64,000 bases of DNA from positions 360,201-424,200 of the forward strand of contig NZ_JAMTCR010000003.1 in NCBI RefSeq assembly GCF_024171945.1, given 5' to 3'. How positions within the stretch are numbered: the first letter of the stretch is position 1; every line of letters starts with the position of its first letter. Below, piece after piece: positions 18,110 to 26,618 of the stretch. The translations under genes were made by a program, and so were the position numbers. The notes below the pieces were generated by a model. The model saw only the letters and a program-made list of their open reading frames with translations, had not been told where the DNA came from and did no database searches. This DNA comes from Actinokineospora globicatena. Lineage in GTDB: Bacteria > Actinomycetota > Actinomycetes > Mycobacteriales > Pseudonocardiaceae.

Positions 18110-18660
18110 TGACCAGGTGCGGATCCTGGTCAACTTCGTCTACTGCCACCCGCTCGGCCACGCCATAGGGCCCTGCACTACGCCCAGCGGTCCGTGTCCT
18201 TCATCGTGTAGCACGGTGACGTGCTGCGTCGCTGCATCGAGCAGCCAGAGCGGTGGTGTACGTCGTGGCAGCGCCGACGATCATCGTCCACGAGCACGTA
18301 GGGTGGAAAGCTCGCTGAGAGCGCTACTGTCGGGCGAACGAGGATCCAGAGGGTGTCCCCTGGCGTGACCTGCGTGGTCCCTCGCGGGCCGAGGTTCGCC
18401 ACGTGGTAGCCCGATCCGGTGGACGACGACGGGCCGCGCGCGCCCAGCATGTCCTACCAGCGCATCGCTGAAGACCTCCCCGAGATCGGCGAAGGGGCCG
18501 CGCGGCTTGTCGAGCGTCGGTGGCCCTACCGGGTGGCTCTTGCCGATCACGTGCGGCGGATGTCCACTGTGGGTGGTGTGCGGTGGTCCATTGACGATGC
18601 GCACCTGCTCTAAGCGAACGCGCGAGCCAACGGCGGGCGCACGGTCCTAGCGTCGAAAGC
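18110..18660. other. Gene-poor stretch, possible decayed ORFs
   Basis: No confident gene. A plus-strand frame from ATG 18449 to 18613 (54 codons, IAEDLPEIGEGAARLVERRW within it) and a minus-strand 90-codon frame (18450-18178) have plausible amino-acid composition but no ribosome site or recognised family. The stretch may hold remnants. The last 13 bases are the promoter of the MBL-fold gene. Confidence 0.4.
18648..18653 (+). promoter_or_regulatory. Minus-10 box TAGCGT, leaderless promoter of the MBL-fold gene
   Basis: TAGCGT ends 7 bases before the ATG at 18661. Confidence 0.5.
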
Positions 18661-19347
18661 ATGCGGATCTCTGAGCGGCTGACCATGTTGGCCTTCCCGA
18701 TTGGACAGGCCTACCTGTGGCGGGACGGCTCGGCACTGACCTTGATCGATACCGGGATCGCGGGCTCTGGGGCGCGGATCGCCGCGGCTGTCGCGGAGAT
18801 GGGGTTGGACACCGCCGCCATCAAGCGGGTGGTCCTGACTCACGGGCACAACGACCACATCGGGTCGGCCGCCGAGGTGCGGGGGTGGCACGGCGCGACG
18901 GTGTACGCGCACCGCGGGGACGCCGACGTGGTCAGGGGGATCGCGGCGCCGGGGGTACCGGTGATGGCGGACTGGGAGGTCGAGATCTTCGCGGCGACCC
19001 TGCCCCACGTGCCGCCAGCGCCACCCTGTCCGGTCGATGTGGAGCTGACCGGGGGAGAGGTGCTCGACTTCGGCGGCGGGGCGCACCTGGTGCCGGTCCC
19101 CGGCCACACCGACGGCAGCCTCGCGGTCCACCTGCCCGAGCACGGCGTGCTGTTCACCGGCGACACCATCGCCTCCCACGAGGGCGAGGTGATCCTGGGC
19201 GTCATCAACACCGACCCGGCTCTGGCGGTCGCGTCCATGCGGGTCCAGGCCGACCTCGGCCCCGACACCGTCTGCTTCGGGCACGGCGCACCGGTGCTGA
19301 CCGGCGGGGCGTCCGCTCTGCGGGCGGCGGTGTCCCGTTTGGAGTGA
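18661..19347 (+). CDS. MBL fold metallo-hydrolase
   Basis: A 228-residue metallo-beta-lactamase-fold protein. The metal motif THGHNDHIG places His61, His63, Asp65 and His66; PGHTDGS (about 143-149) and FTGDTIAS (about 162-169) supply the further His and bridging Asp, and CFGHGAPV the last His. Lengths and spacing fit the general hydrolase/glyoxalase II-like subgroup rather than a class B lactamase. The start follows a TAGCGT box by 7 bases. The substrate is unknown. Confidence 0.88.
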   Translation: MRISERLTMLAFPIGQAYLWRDGSALTLIDTGIAGSGARIAAAVAEMGLDTAAIKRVVLTHGHNDHIGSAAEVRGWHGATVYAHRGDADVVRGIAAPGVPVMADWEVEIFAATLPHVPPAPPCPVDVELTGGEVLDFGGGAHLVPVPGHTDGSLAVHLPEHGVLFTGDTIASHEGEVILGVINTDPALAVASMRVQADLGPDTVCFGHGAPVLTGGASALRAAVSRLE

Positions 19348-19411
19348 GTGTGGCGGAGAACGCTCCCAAAACGGCTCGCGCGGGGGCCCACCCGGCGGTG
19401 AGGATGATCGC

Positions 19412-20740
19412 GTGACTGGTGTGGCCTCTCCCCCCGCTCCCGTCCGAACCCCGTCGTTGGCCCCGCTGGCCACCACCGCGGCCGCCGTCGGCGTGGCCGG
19501 AGCCCTCGGTGTCCCGTTCCTGCCGCTGTTCCTCACCGAGGAGGTCACCGCCGACCCGGTCGCGCTCGGCGGGTTCCTGCTGGCCGGGCCGATCGCCAGC
19601 GTCCTGGTCAGCAGCCTGCTCGGCCGCCTGTCCGACACCAGGGCGATCCGCCGGGCGCTGATGGTCGGCGCGGGCGTGGCGGGCGCCGCGGGCTACGGCC
19701 TCTACACGATCACCCGCGACTACTGGCTGCTGCTGGCCCTGTCGATCACCCTCGTCGCCGCGAGCACCTCGCTGATATCGCAGGTCTTCGCCTACGCGGG
19801 CCTGGTGCTGGAGCGCTCCGGCTCCACCAGGGCCCCGCTGATCATCAGCACCCTGCGGATGCTGGTGTCCGTGTCCTGGGTCGCGGGCCCACCGCTGGCC
19901 GCCCTGCTGGTCTCGGTCGCCGGGTTCACCGGCCTGTTCGCCGCCGTGGCCGTCTGCTACGCCCTCATCGCCGCCGTCGCCTGCCTGCTCCCCGAACCCG
20001 CCGCCGAGCACCACGGCGAACGGCAGGACCGCCCCGCTCCGGCCGCCAAGCGCAAACTGCTGTTCGCGGTACCGGCCTTCGCGCTCATCCAGGCGGCGGG
20101 CGCGCTGGGCATCATGGCGCTGCCGTTGTTCGTCGCCGCCGAGCTCGGCGGCACCGCGGCTGACGCGGGCCTGGTCATGGGCCTGTGCGCCGCGCTGGAG
20201 ATCCCGCTGATGCTCGCCTTCGGCGCCCTCGCCGTGCGCACCAGCCAGCACCGCCTGGTCATGGTCGGCATGGTCGTCGCCGTCGCCTACCACGCGGTGA
20301 TGGCCGCGACCGGCGCCATCTGGCAGGTCGCCGTGGCGCAGCTGCTCAACGCCGTGGTCATCGCCGCGGTGATGGGCGTCGGGATCTCCTATTTCCAATC
20401 CCTGGACCCCGGCCGCCCCGGCGCCGTTACCGCCCTGTTCGGCAACACCACCGTCGCCGGGACCATGGTCGCCGGACCGCTGCTCGGCCTCGCCCAGCAG
20501 ATCGGCTACCGCGACGCCTACCTGATGTCGATGATCATGGCTGCCGCCGGAGTCCTGCTGCTCGCCCTGGCCCGCCCCTCGGGCAAGACCCGACCCTCAG
20601 GACAGGGCGGCCTCGGTCACCGTCAGCGTCCCGTCGTCGGCGTCGAGCACCGCCTCGGCCCCGAGCGGGATGGTGAGCTGACCGGGGCAGTGCCCGAACC
20701 CCAGCTCCCACACCATCGGCAGACCGAGCCCCCCGAGTAG
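19412..20740 (+). CDS. MFS transporter, SetA-like sugar efflux type
   Basis: A 442-residue protein with twelve predicted membrane segments in two six-helix halves and a charged central loop (about 200-220). The motif GRLSDTRAIRR (about 70-80) after helix 2 is the MFS signature. The helix content with SISQVFAYAGLVLE-like and GISYFQSLDPGRPGAVTALFGN stretches matches the SetA/sugar-efflux group. The last 47 residues are hydrophilic and encoded antisense to the end of the LD-carboxypeptidase gene, 144 bases of overlap. They may be an accidental extension after loss of an earlier stop. The start is GTG. Confidence 0.82.
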   Translation: MTGVASPPAPVRTPSLAPLATTAAAVGVAGALGVPFLPLFLTEEVTADPVALGGFLLAGPIASVLVSSLLGRLSDTRAIRRALMVGAGVAGAAGYGLYTITRDYWLLLALSITLVAASTSLISQVFAYAGLVLERSGSTRAPLIISTLRMLVSVSWVAGPPLAALLVSVAGFTGLFAAVAVCYALIAAVACLLPEPAAEHHGERQDRPAPAAKRKLLFAVPAFALIQAAGALGIMALPLFVAAELGGTAADAGLVMGLCAALEIPLMLAFGALAVRTSQHRLVMVGMVVAVAYHAVMAATGAIWQVAVAQLLNAVVIAAVMGVGISYFQSLDPGRPGAVTALFGNTTVAGTMVAGPLLGLAQQIGYRDAYLMSMIMAAAGVLLLALARPSGKTRPSGQGGLGHRQRPVVGVEHRLGPERDGELTGAVPEPQLPHHRQTEPPE

Positions 20741-21514
20741 GTCCTCGATCACCGAGTAGACCTCCTCGGGCCGCCCGCACCCGGCCCACGAGCCCAACGC
20801 GACCCCCGAGACCCCGGTGAACCACCCGGCCCGCAGCAGCTGCGTCAGCATCCGGTCGACCCGGTACGGCGCCTCGTTGACGTCCTCGAGCAGCAGGATC
20901 GCCCCGTCCGGCGGCGGGAAGTAGTCCGCGGCGCCCAACCCCGAGGTGATCAACGACAGGTTCCCGCCGACGGTGACCCCCGCCGCCACCCCGTGCCCGG
21001 CCGTCGCGGTCGCCGGACCGATCAACCGCCGCGCGCTCTCCGGGTAGAACAGCGTGTCCTGCAGGTGGCGCTGCGCGTCGGCGTCGAACAGCACGCCCGC
21101 GATCATCGGCCCGAACAGCGTCACCAGGTCCAACCGGGCCCCGAGCGCGTCGTGCAGGCACGTCGCGTCGCTGGACCCCACGAACACCTTCGGGCCCGCC
21201 GCCGCCAGCTCCGACCAGTCCAACAGGTCCAGGACCCGCTGCCCGCCGTAGCCACCGCGCGCGCAGATCACCGCCTCGACGGCCGGGTCGCACCACGCGC
21301 GCTGGAAGTCCGCCGCCCGGTCGGCGTCGCTGCCCGCCAGGTACGGCAGCTTCGGGTGGTGGCCGAGCAGGTGGTCGCCGACCTTCACGGTCAGGTCCCA
21401 CGACTCCAGCACCGCGACGCCCTCGGCGAGCAACCGCGGGTCGACCGGACCCGACGGTGCCACGACCGCGACCGTGGAACCGCGGCGCAGCCTGGGTGGG
21501 TGGGCGCGCTTCAC
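20597..21514 (-). CDS. LD-carboxypeptidase (peptidase S66)
   Basis: A 305-residue cytoplasmic serine peptidase that removes the terminal D-amino acid from murein tetrapeptides. The Ser-Glu-His triad can be placed: Ser in VGSSDAT (about 113-119), Glu in LLLEDVNEAPYRVDR (about 205-219) and His in LGFGHCPGQ (near 275). The ATG overlaps the stop of the S9 peptidase gene by 4 bases. Its 3' end is antisense to the MFS gene's tail. Members also include microcin-C self-immunity proteins (MccF), a less likely role here. Confidence 0.9.
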   Translation of the reverse strand: MKRAHPPRLRRGSTVAVVAPSGPVDPRLLAEGVAVLESWDLTVKVGDHLLGHHPKLPYLAGSDADRAADFQRAWCDPAVEAVICARGGYGGQRVLDLLDWSELAAAGPKVFVGSSDATCLHDALGARLDLVTLFGPMIAGVLFDADAQRHLQDTLFYPESARRLIGPATATAGHGVAAGVTVGGNLSLITSGLGAADYFPPPDGAILLLEDVNEAPYRVDRMLTQLLRAGWFTGVSGVALGSWAGCGRPEEVYSVIEDLLGGLGLPMVWELGFGHCPGQLTIPLGAEAVLDADDGTLTVTEAALS

Positions 21515-23421
21515 CGGTGCAGCTCCACCTCGGGCGCGTCGGTCGCGAAACCGAACACCTGCCCGTAGAACGACAGCTCCGCCTCCGCGGCCGTGGCGAT
21601 CGTCGACGCCGCCCGGAACCCGTGCTGCTCACCGGCGAAGGTCAGGTACGCGTGGGGGACGCCGGTGCCATCGAGCGCGGCCACGAACCGGTTGGCCTGT
21701 GCGGGCGGGCACACCTGGTCCTCCAGCCCCTGCAACAACAGCACCGGACCGGACAACGTGTCGATGTGGTTGATGGGGGAGCGCTCCAGGTAGCGCTCAC
21801 GGTGCTCGGGCAGCGACCCGACAAGGCCCTCCACGTACCGCGACTCGAAGTCGTGGCTCTCCACGCCCCCGTCCGCCCACGGCGTCAGGTCCAGCAGCGG
21901 GTACCGCAGCACAGCGCACTGGAACGTGTCGACCGACGTGATGGCCGCAGCCGCGGTCCACCCACCCGCGCTACCGCCGCGGATCGCGATCCGACCTGGG
22001 TCAGCCAGCCCCTCCTTGACCAACGCCGTCGCCACCGTCGCGCAGTCACGCACGTCCGCCACGCCCCACTGCTCCTTGAGCAGCTCCCGGAAGGCCCGAC
22101 CGTGCCCGGTGGAACCCGCGTAGTCGACCGTGACGACCGCGAACCCGCGGCTGGTGAAGTACGCGATGTCGTAGGACAACGCCGGCACGTCGTGCGAGGT
22201 AGGGCCACCGTGCGCGCACACCAACAACGGCGGCAGCTCACCGTCAGGACCAACGAAGTCCGGGTTGGTCGGCGCATAGACGTGCGCCGGGATCCGGTGC
22301 CCCTCCGGCGCGTCGAACAGCACCGTCCGGGGCTCCGGCAGGTACGCCACCGACGGCGGGTCACCCGGGGTCCCGAGGACCGCCAGCTCACCGGTCGACA
22401 GGTCCAGCCGCACCGGCGTCCAGTCCGACCGGGGACCGGCCGCCGACGCCACCACGACACCGTCGGTGCCCGCGTCCAGGTTCGACCACACCGGCAGGTC
22501 TGTCTCGACCTCGGTCACCGTGCCCGACCGCTCGTCGAGCACCGTCAACCGGTTCCGCCGCAGCACCGCGAACCGCCCACGCCCCAGCTGCGCGAACCAC
22601 TGGTAACCCAACTGCCACAGCGCGCCACCCAGCTCGTGCTCACCGGGCGCCAAGGCGACCACCGAACCGTCGAGCCCGATCCGGTGCAGGTTCCACCACC
22701 CCTGCGGGTCGGTCATCGCCAGCAGCGAGTCCGGCGCCTCCCACTGCACCTGGCACACCGACTCGCGCGGACCACCCGCGACCACCCGGTGCGGACCGAA
22801 CGTCCCGTCCGCGCCAACCGCCGCGACGCACAACTCCGTGCCGTCCCACGGCATGTTCGGGTGCTCCCAGCCGATCCACGCCGCGTGCCGCCCATCAGGG
22901 CTCGGTTGCGGCGCCGTCATGAAGTGGTGCGTACGACCCAGCACGCGGGCAGGACCACCGTCGAGAGGCAGCGCTACCAGCTCGCGGTAGTCCGAGGCGT
23001 CCTCGCGCACACACCACACCTCGGCGTCGCCCGGCCCCGCCACCAGGTCCACGTACCGCCACCCCTGCGGGGTCGACGGCTCAGCCGAGATCGGCGCCGG
23101 GTCCACACCGTCCCGGTCGGTCAGGTAGACCCGCTGGTCGTCCCAGTTCACGAACACGACCCGGTCACCGAGCACCAGGTACGGCAGCCCGCCATACTCG
23201 TGCACCCGGCTGCGCACGTTCCACGGCGCCGCCAGCACGCGCCGCACGCGCTCGCCGTCGTGCCGGAACAACGCCGACCGGCCGCCCTCCAGGGGCTGGC
23301 CCTCGGTCCAGAACACCTCGTCGCCGTGCCTGCGGACCCACGACGGGGCACTGCCCGCCCTGGCCACGTCGGCCGCGCCGAGAGGGGACACCCACGTACC
23401 GTATGGAGCGATCTTCGCCAC
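21511..23421 (-). CDS. S9 family prolyl oligopeptidase-like peptidase
   Basis: A 636-residue protein: an N-terminal beta-propeller (about 1-370) and a C-terminal alpha/beta hydrolase domain. The triad is visible as Ser in RGGSAGGW, Asp in LQGLEDQVCPP and His in AGEQHGF. It is the dipeptidyl-peptidase/acylaminoacyl-peptidase branch and has no signal peptide. The frame is open to 23610, but TAGGGT at 23434-23429 lies 7 bases before the GTG at 23421, so a leaderless start is chosen. It is operonic with the LD-carboxypeptidase. Confidence 0.9.
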   Translation of the reverse strand: MAKIAPYGTWVSPLGAADVARAGSAPSWVRRHGDEVFWTEGQPLEGGRSALFRHDGERVRRVLAAPWNVRSRVHEYGGLPYLVLGDRVVFVNWDDQRVYLTDRDGVDPAPISAEPSTPQGWRYVDLVAGPGDAEVWCVREDASDYRELVALPLDGGPARVLGRTHHFMTAPQPSPDGRHAAWIGWEHPNMPWDGTELCVAAVGADGTFGPHRVVAGGPRESVCQVQWEAPDSLLAMTDPQGWWNLHRIGLDGSVVALAPGEHELGGALWQLGYQWFAQLGRGRFAVLRRNRLTVLDERSGTVTEVETDLPVWSNLDAGTDGVVVASAAGPRSDWTPVRLDLSTGELAVLGTPGDPPSVAYLPEPRTVLFDAPEGHRIPAHVYAPTNPDFVGPDGELPPLLVCAHGGPTSHDVPALSYDIAYFTSRGFAVVTVDYAGSTGHGRAFRELLKEQWGVADVRDCATVATALVKEGLADPGRIAIRGGSAGGWTAAAAITSVDTFQCAVLRYPLLDLTPWADGGVESHDFESRYVEGLVGSLPEHRERYLERSPINHIDTLSGPVLLLQGLEDQVCPPAQANRFVAALDGTGVPHAYLTFAGEQHGFRAASTIATAAEAELSFYGQVFGFATDAPEVELHR

Positions 23422-23428
23422 AGGCAGG

Positions 23429-23434
23429 ACCCTA
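23429..23434 (-). promoter_or_regulatory. Minus-10 box TAGGGT, leaderless promoter of the S9 peptidase operon
   Basis: On the minus strand TAGGGT lies 7 bases before the GTG at 23421. Confidence 0.5.
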
Positions 23435-23533
23435 CAGACCCCGCTGTGGTGGCCCGATACGGTGGACCGGTGCGGGGACTGCGGTGGGTACGGCCTGCTC
23501 GCCGCCGGGATGTCCCATAAAGTCGGAGGTGCC

Positions 23534-24103
23534 ATGGCCCGTGTCATCCACGTCTTCCGCCAACCCGACCGGTTCGTCGCCGGGACCGTCGGGCAACCCG
23601 GTGACCGCACGTTCTACCTGCAGGCCGTCGAGAGCGCCCGCACCGTCAGCGTGACCATCGAGAAGCAGCAGGTCGCCGTGCTCGCCGAGCGCATCGGCTC
23701 GCTGCTCGAGGAGGTCCACCGCCGCTTCGGCGCCGAGGTCCCCGACGGGGTGCCCGACACCGACGTCGACGCCGAGCCGCTCACCGTGCCGGTCGAGGAG
23801 GAGTTCCGGGTCGGCACCATGGGCCTGGGCTGGGACGCCGAGACCCGCGCCGTGGTCATCGAGCTGCTTGCCGCGACCGAGGGCGAGGTCGACGAGTCGG
23901 TGGTGCTCGACGACACCGAGGAAGGCCCCGACGCCGTGCGGGTGTTCCTCAGCCCGACCGAGGCCAGGGCGTTCGCCGAGCGCGCCGACCGGGTCGTCAA
24001 CGCCGGGCGCAAGCCGTGCCCGCTGTGCGGCGAGCCGCTCGACCCCGGCAACCACGTCTGCCCGCGGCAGAACGGGTACCGCCGCAGCGACGACGAGGAC
24101 TGA
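23534..24103 (+). CDS. DUF3090 family protein
   Basis: A 189-residue protein with a GGAGGT ribosome site 5 bases before the ATG. The N-terminus (VIHVFRQPDRFVAGTVG) and the C-terminal zinc-ribbon-like pair CPLCGEPLDPGNHVCP (about 161-176) are typical of DUF3090, the family of Rv2134c. It lies 8 bases before the SCO1664-type gene, the conserved order. In relatives this pair neighbours the MSMEG_4193 phosphatase and mshC. Function is not established. Confidence 0.9.
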   Translation: MARVIHVFRQPDRFVAGTVGQPGDRTFYLQAVESARTVSVTIEKQQVAVLAERIGSLLEEVHRRFGAEVPDGVPDTDVDAEPLTVPVEEEFRVGTMGLGWDAETRAVVIELLAATEGEVDESVVLDDTEEGPDAVRVFLSPTEARAFAERADRVVNAGRKPCPLCGEPLDPGNHVCPRQNGYRRSDDED

Positions 24104-24111
24104 GGACACCC

Positions 24112-24906
24112 GTGCTGCCCACCGACCCCGGTGTCGGCGAGTTCCTCCTGCACGGCTCCCTGGAGATCGAGGGCAGGCTGGTCGACGCCTCCAACGCCAC
24201 CCTGTTCTGCGCCATCGAGGCCGACGGGGTCACCGCCCAGTGCGTCTACAAGCCGGTGCGCGGGGAACGCCCGCTGTGGGACTTCCCCGACGGCACCCTG
24301 GCGGGCCGCGAGGTCGCCGCGTACCTGGTCGCCCAGGCCGCCCGCCTGCCGCTGATCCCGCCGACGGTGCTGCGCGAGGGCCCGTTCGGACCGGGGATGG
24401 CGCAGCTGTGGATCGACACCAAGGAGGGCGACGACCTCGTCGACGTCGTACCCCCCGACGAGGTCCCGCAGGGGTGGCGGCCGATCCTGCACGCCCACGA
24501 CCGCTTCGGCGACCCCGCGGTCCTGGCCCACTCCGACGCCGCGCCGGTCGCGCTGATGTCCGCCATGGACGTGGTGCTCAACAACGCCGACCGCAAGGGC
24601 GGGCACGTCCTGCACGGCACCGACGGCGGCGTCTACGGCGTCGACCACGGCATCTGCCTGCACCAGGAGAACAAGCTCCGCACGGTGCTGTGGGGCTGGG
24701 CGGGGGAGGCCCTGCCGGACGAGGCCGTCGACGCCCTGCACGCGCTCAACGCCGCGCTGCGCGGACCGCTGCCGGGGGAGCTCGCCGAGCACATCACCCG
24801 CGCCGAGATCGCGGCACTGACCGCCCGGGTGAAGGCGCTGCTCGCCGCCCCGGTGTACCCCGTCCCGGACGAGGACGGTCGCCCCATCCCGTGGCCCGCC
24901 TTCTAG
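24112..24906 (+). CDS. SCO1664 family protein (kinase-like fold)
   Basis: A 264-residue protein starting at GTG 24112 after GAGGA, 8 bases after the DUF3090 gene. YKPVRGERPLWDFPDGTLAGREVAAY (shown in part; about 44-69) and the later LNNADRKGGHVL and YGVDHGICLHQ segments resemble the lysine, catalytic-loop Asp/Asn and metal Asp of PI3/PI4-kinase or HipA-like folds. The family is named after SCO1664 and is the counterpart of Rv2133c. Its biochemical role is unknown; kinase activity is inference from fold. Confidence 0.88.
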   Translation: MLPTDPGVGEFLLHGSLEIEGRLVDASNATLFCAIEADGVTAQCVYKPVRGERPLWDFPDGTLAGREVAAYLVAQAARLPLIPPTVLREGPFGPGMAQLWIDTKEGDDLVDVVPPDEVPQGWRPILHAHDRFGDPAVLAHSDAAPVALMSAMDVVLNNADRKGGHVLHGTDGGVYGVDHGICLHQENKLRTVLWGWAGEALPDEAVDALHALNAALRGPLPGELAEHITRAEIAALTARVKALLAAPVYPVPDEDGRPIPWPAF

Positions 24907-24963
24907 CCCACTCGGTCTAGTCACCCGCTCTCACCAGGTCCTCCCTCCAGCGCTCTCCCACAA

Positions 24964-25003
24964 ACTCATTATCAGCTATCGACTATCAAGATATCCGATA
25001 GCT
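24964..25003. repeat. AT-rich palindromic repeat, copy 1
   Basis: A 40-base AT-rich element in very GC-rich surroundings. Bases 24974-25003 form a 30-base imperfect palindrome with arms AGCTATCG and CGATAGCT and inner TATC/GATA (12 of 15 pairs match). A second copy with 32 of 40 identical bases lies at 27574-27613 in the same orientation. The amidase gene begins 146 bases downstream. It may be an operator, a terminator, or one end of an inserted unit. Confidence 0.7.
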
Positions 25004-25148
25004 CTGCTCCTGGACACCACAAAACAAGAGAGGCAAGGACATGGGGGAGCGGGCGGTGCGGACGCTCGGGTGGATACGCCGGGACATCATTCCGGTTGTC
25101 CGAGTCGGCGTTTTATGGCCTGCTCCAGGGAGCCGTACGGTCGGATCC

Positions 25149-26600
25149 ATGGAGTGGATCTCTCAGACGGCGGAGGAGTTGGCGGCCGCTTTGCGCGCCG
25201 GTGACGTGACCTCTGTGGACCTGACCGACGAGGCGATCGCCCGTATCGAGCGGGACGACAAGGCGATCAACGCGATCTGCGTGCCGGACTTCGACCGGGC
25301 GCGAGCCGCCGCGCGCAGTGCCGACCAGGCGTTGGCTCGCGGTGAGGACCGGCCGTTGCTCGGGATTCCGGTGACGGTCAAGGAGTCCTACAACGTGGCT
25401 GGTCTGCCCACGACCTGGGGCATGCCGCAGCACCGGGACTTCGTGCCCGCCGAGGACGCGGTGCAGGTGTCCCGGCTCAAGGCCGCCGGGGCGGTGGTGC
25501 TCGGCAAGACCAACGTGCCCCTGGGTCTGCAGGACATCCAGACGTTCAACGAGATCCACGGCACCACCAACAACCCGTGGGACCACGACCGCACGTCGGG
25601 CGGGTCTTCTGGCGGGTCCGCGGCGGCCCTGGCGTCCGGGTTCGGCGCACTGTCCATCGGCTCCGACCTCGCCGGTTCGCTGCGCACACCCGCCCACTTC
25701 TGCGGCGTCTACGCGCACAAGCCGACACTCGGGCTGGCGCCGACCCGAGGCATGGTCGCGCCGCCTGCGTGGGCGTTGCCGACCGAGCACGACCTCGCAG
25801 TCGTCGGTCCGATGGCGCGCTCCGCCCGCGACCTGACGCTCCTGCTCGACGTCATGGCCGGGCCGGATCCGCTGACGTCCGGCGTGGCGTACCAGTTGAC
25901 CCTGCCGCCCCCGCGCCACCAGCGGTTGAGCCACTTCCGGGTCCTGGTCCTCGACGACCACCCGTTCATCCCGACCGGGTCCGCCGTGCGGGCGGGCGTG
26001 AACCGGGTGGCCGACGCGCTCGTCAGCAGCGGCGCCCGCGTCGAACGGCACAGCTCGCTGCTGCCCGACCTGGCCGAAGCCGCGACGCTCTACACCCAGT
26101 TCCTGTTCTCGAGCTTCGTCGCGCGTTTCCCGGTCGACGCGCTCGAGCAACTTCGGGTCCACGCGGCGAGGCTGGCGGCGGATGACCGGAGTCTCGACGC
26201 GGCGAGGCTGCGCGCCATGGTGTTCAGCCACCACGACTGGCTGGAGGTCAGCAACCGCCGCGAGCTCCACCGGCACGGCTGGCGGCAGGTGTTCGCCGAG
26301 TTCGACGCCGTGGTGTGCCCGATCACGCCGACTCCCGCGTTCCCGCACGACCACAACCCAGACCTGCTGGCCCGCCGGATCGACATCGACGGTGTCGAGT
26401 ACCCGTACTTCGACCAGCTCGTCTGGGCCGGTGTCGCGACCATGCCCGGCCTGCCCGCCACCGCCATCCCCACGGGACAGTCACCCGAGGGTCTGCCGGT
26501 GGGCGTGCAGCTCATCGGCCCGATGTTCGAGGACCGCACCCCGCTGCGGCTGGCCGAACTGCTCGAGCAGGAGATCGGCGGCTTCCAGGCACCGAACTAG
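25149..26600 (+). CDS. Amidase (amidase signature family)
   Basis: A 483-residue Ser-cisSer-Lys hydrolase. Lys is in GIPVTVKESYN (about 76-86), the Gly/Ser-rich signature is DRTSGGSSGGSAAALASG (about 147-164), and the nucleophile segment reads GSDLAGSLRTPA (about 171-182). The ATG at 25149 starts at EWISQTAEELAAAL, the normal family N-terminus; the open frame upstream to 25041 has no family match. It is convergent with an LLM oxidoreductase, and the pair is bracketed by the AT-rich repeats. The substrate amide is unknown. Confidence 0.9.
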   Translation: MEWISQTAEELAAALRAGDVTSVDLTDEAIARIERDDKAINAICVPDFDRARAAARSADQALARGEDRPLLGIPVTVKESYNVAGLPTTWGMPQHRDFVPAEDAVQVSRLKAAGAVVLGKTNVPLGLQDIQTFNEIHGTTNNPWDHDRTSGGSSGGSAAALASGFGALSIGSDLAGSLRTPAHFCGVYAHKPTLGLAPTRGMVAPPAWALPTEHDLAVVGPMARSARDLTLLLDVMAGPDPLTSGVAYQLTLPPPRHQRLSHFRVLVLDDHPFIPTGSAVRAGVNRVADALVSSGARVERHSSLLPDLAEAATLYTQFLFSSFVARFPVDALEQLRVHAARLAADDRSLDAARLRAMVFSHHDWLEVSNRRELHRHGWRQVFAEFDAVVCPITPTPAFPHDHNPDLLARRIDIDGVEYPYFDQLVWAGVATMPGLPATAIPTGQSPEGLPVGVQLIGPMFEDRTPLRLAELLEQEIGGFQAPN

Positions 26601-26618
26601 AACCGGCGGGGGAGGGGC

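Noticed and set aside
16286..18133. A 615-codon minus-strand open frame opposite mptB
   Set aside because: Gln/Gly/Arg-rich antisense with no motifs; mptB has intact membrane topology and signature.
25041..25148. N-terminal extension of the amidase
   Set aside because: The extra 36 codons have no family match; the normal N-terminus begins at ATG 25149.
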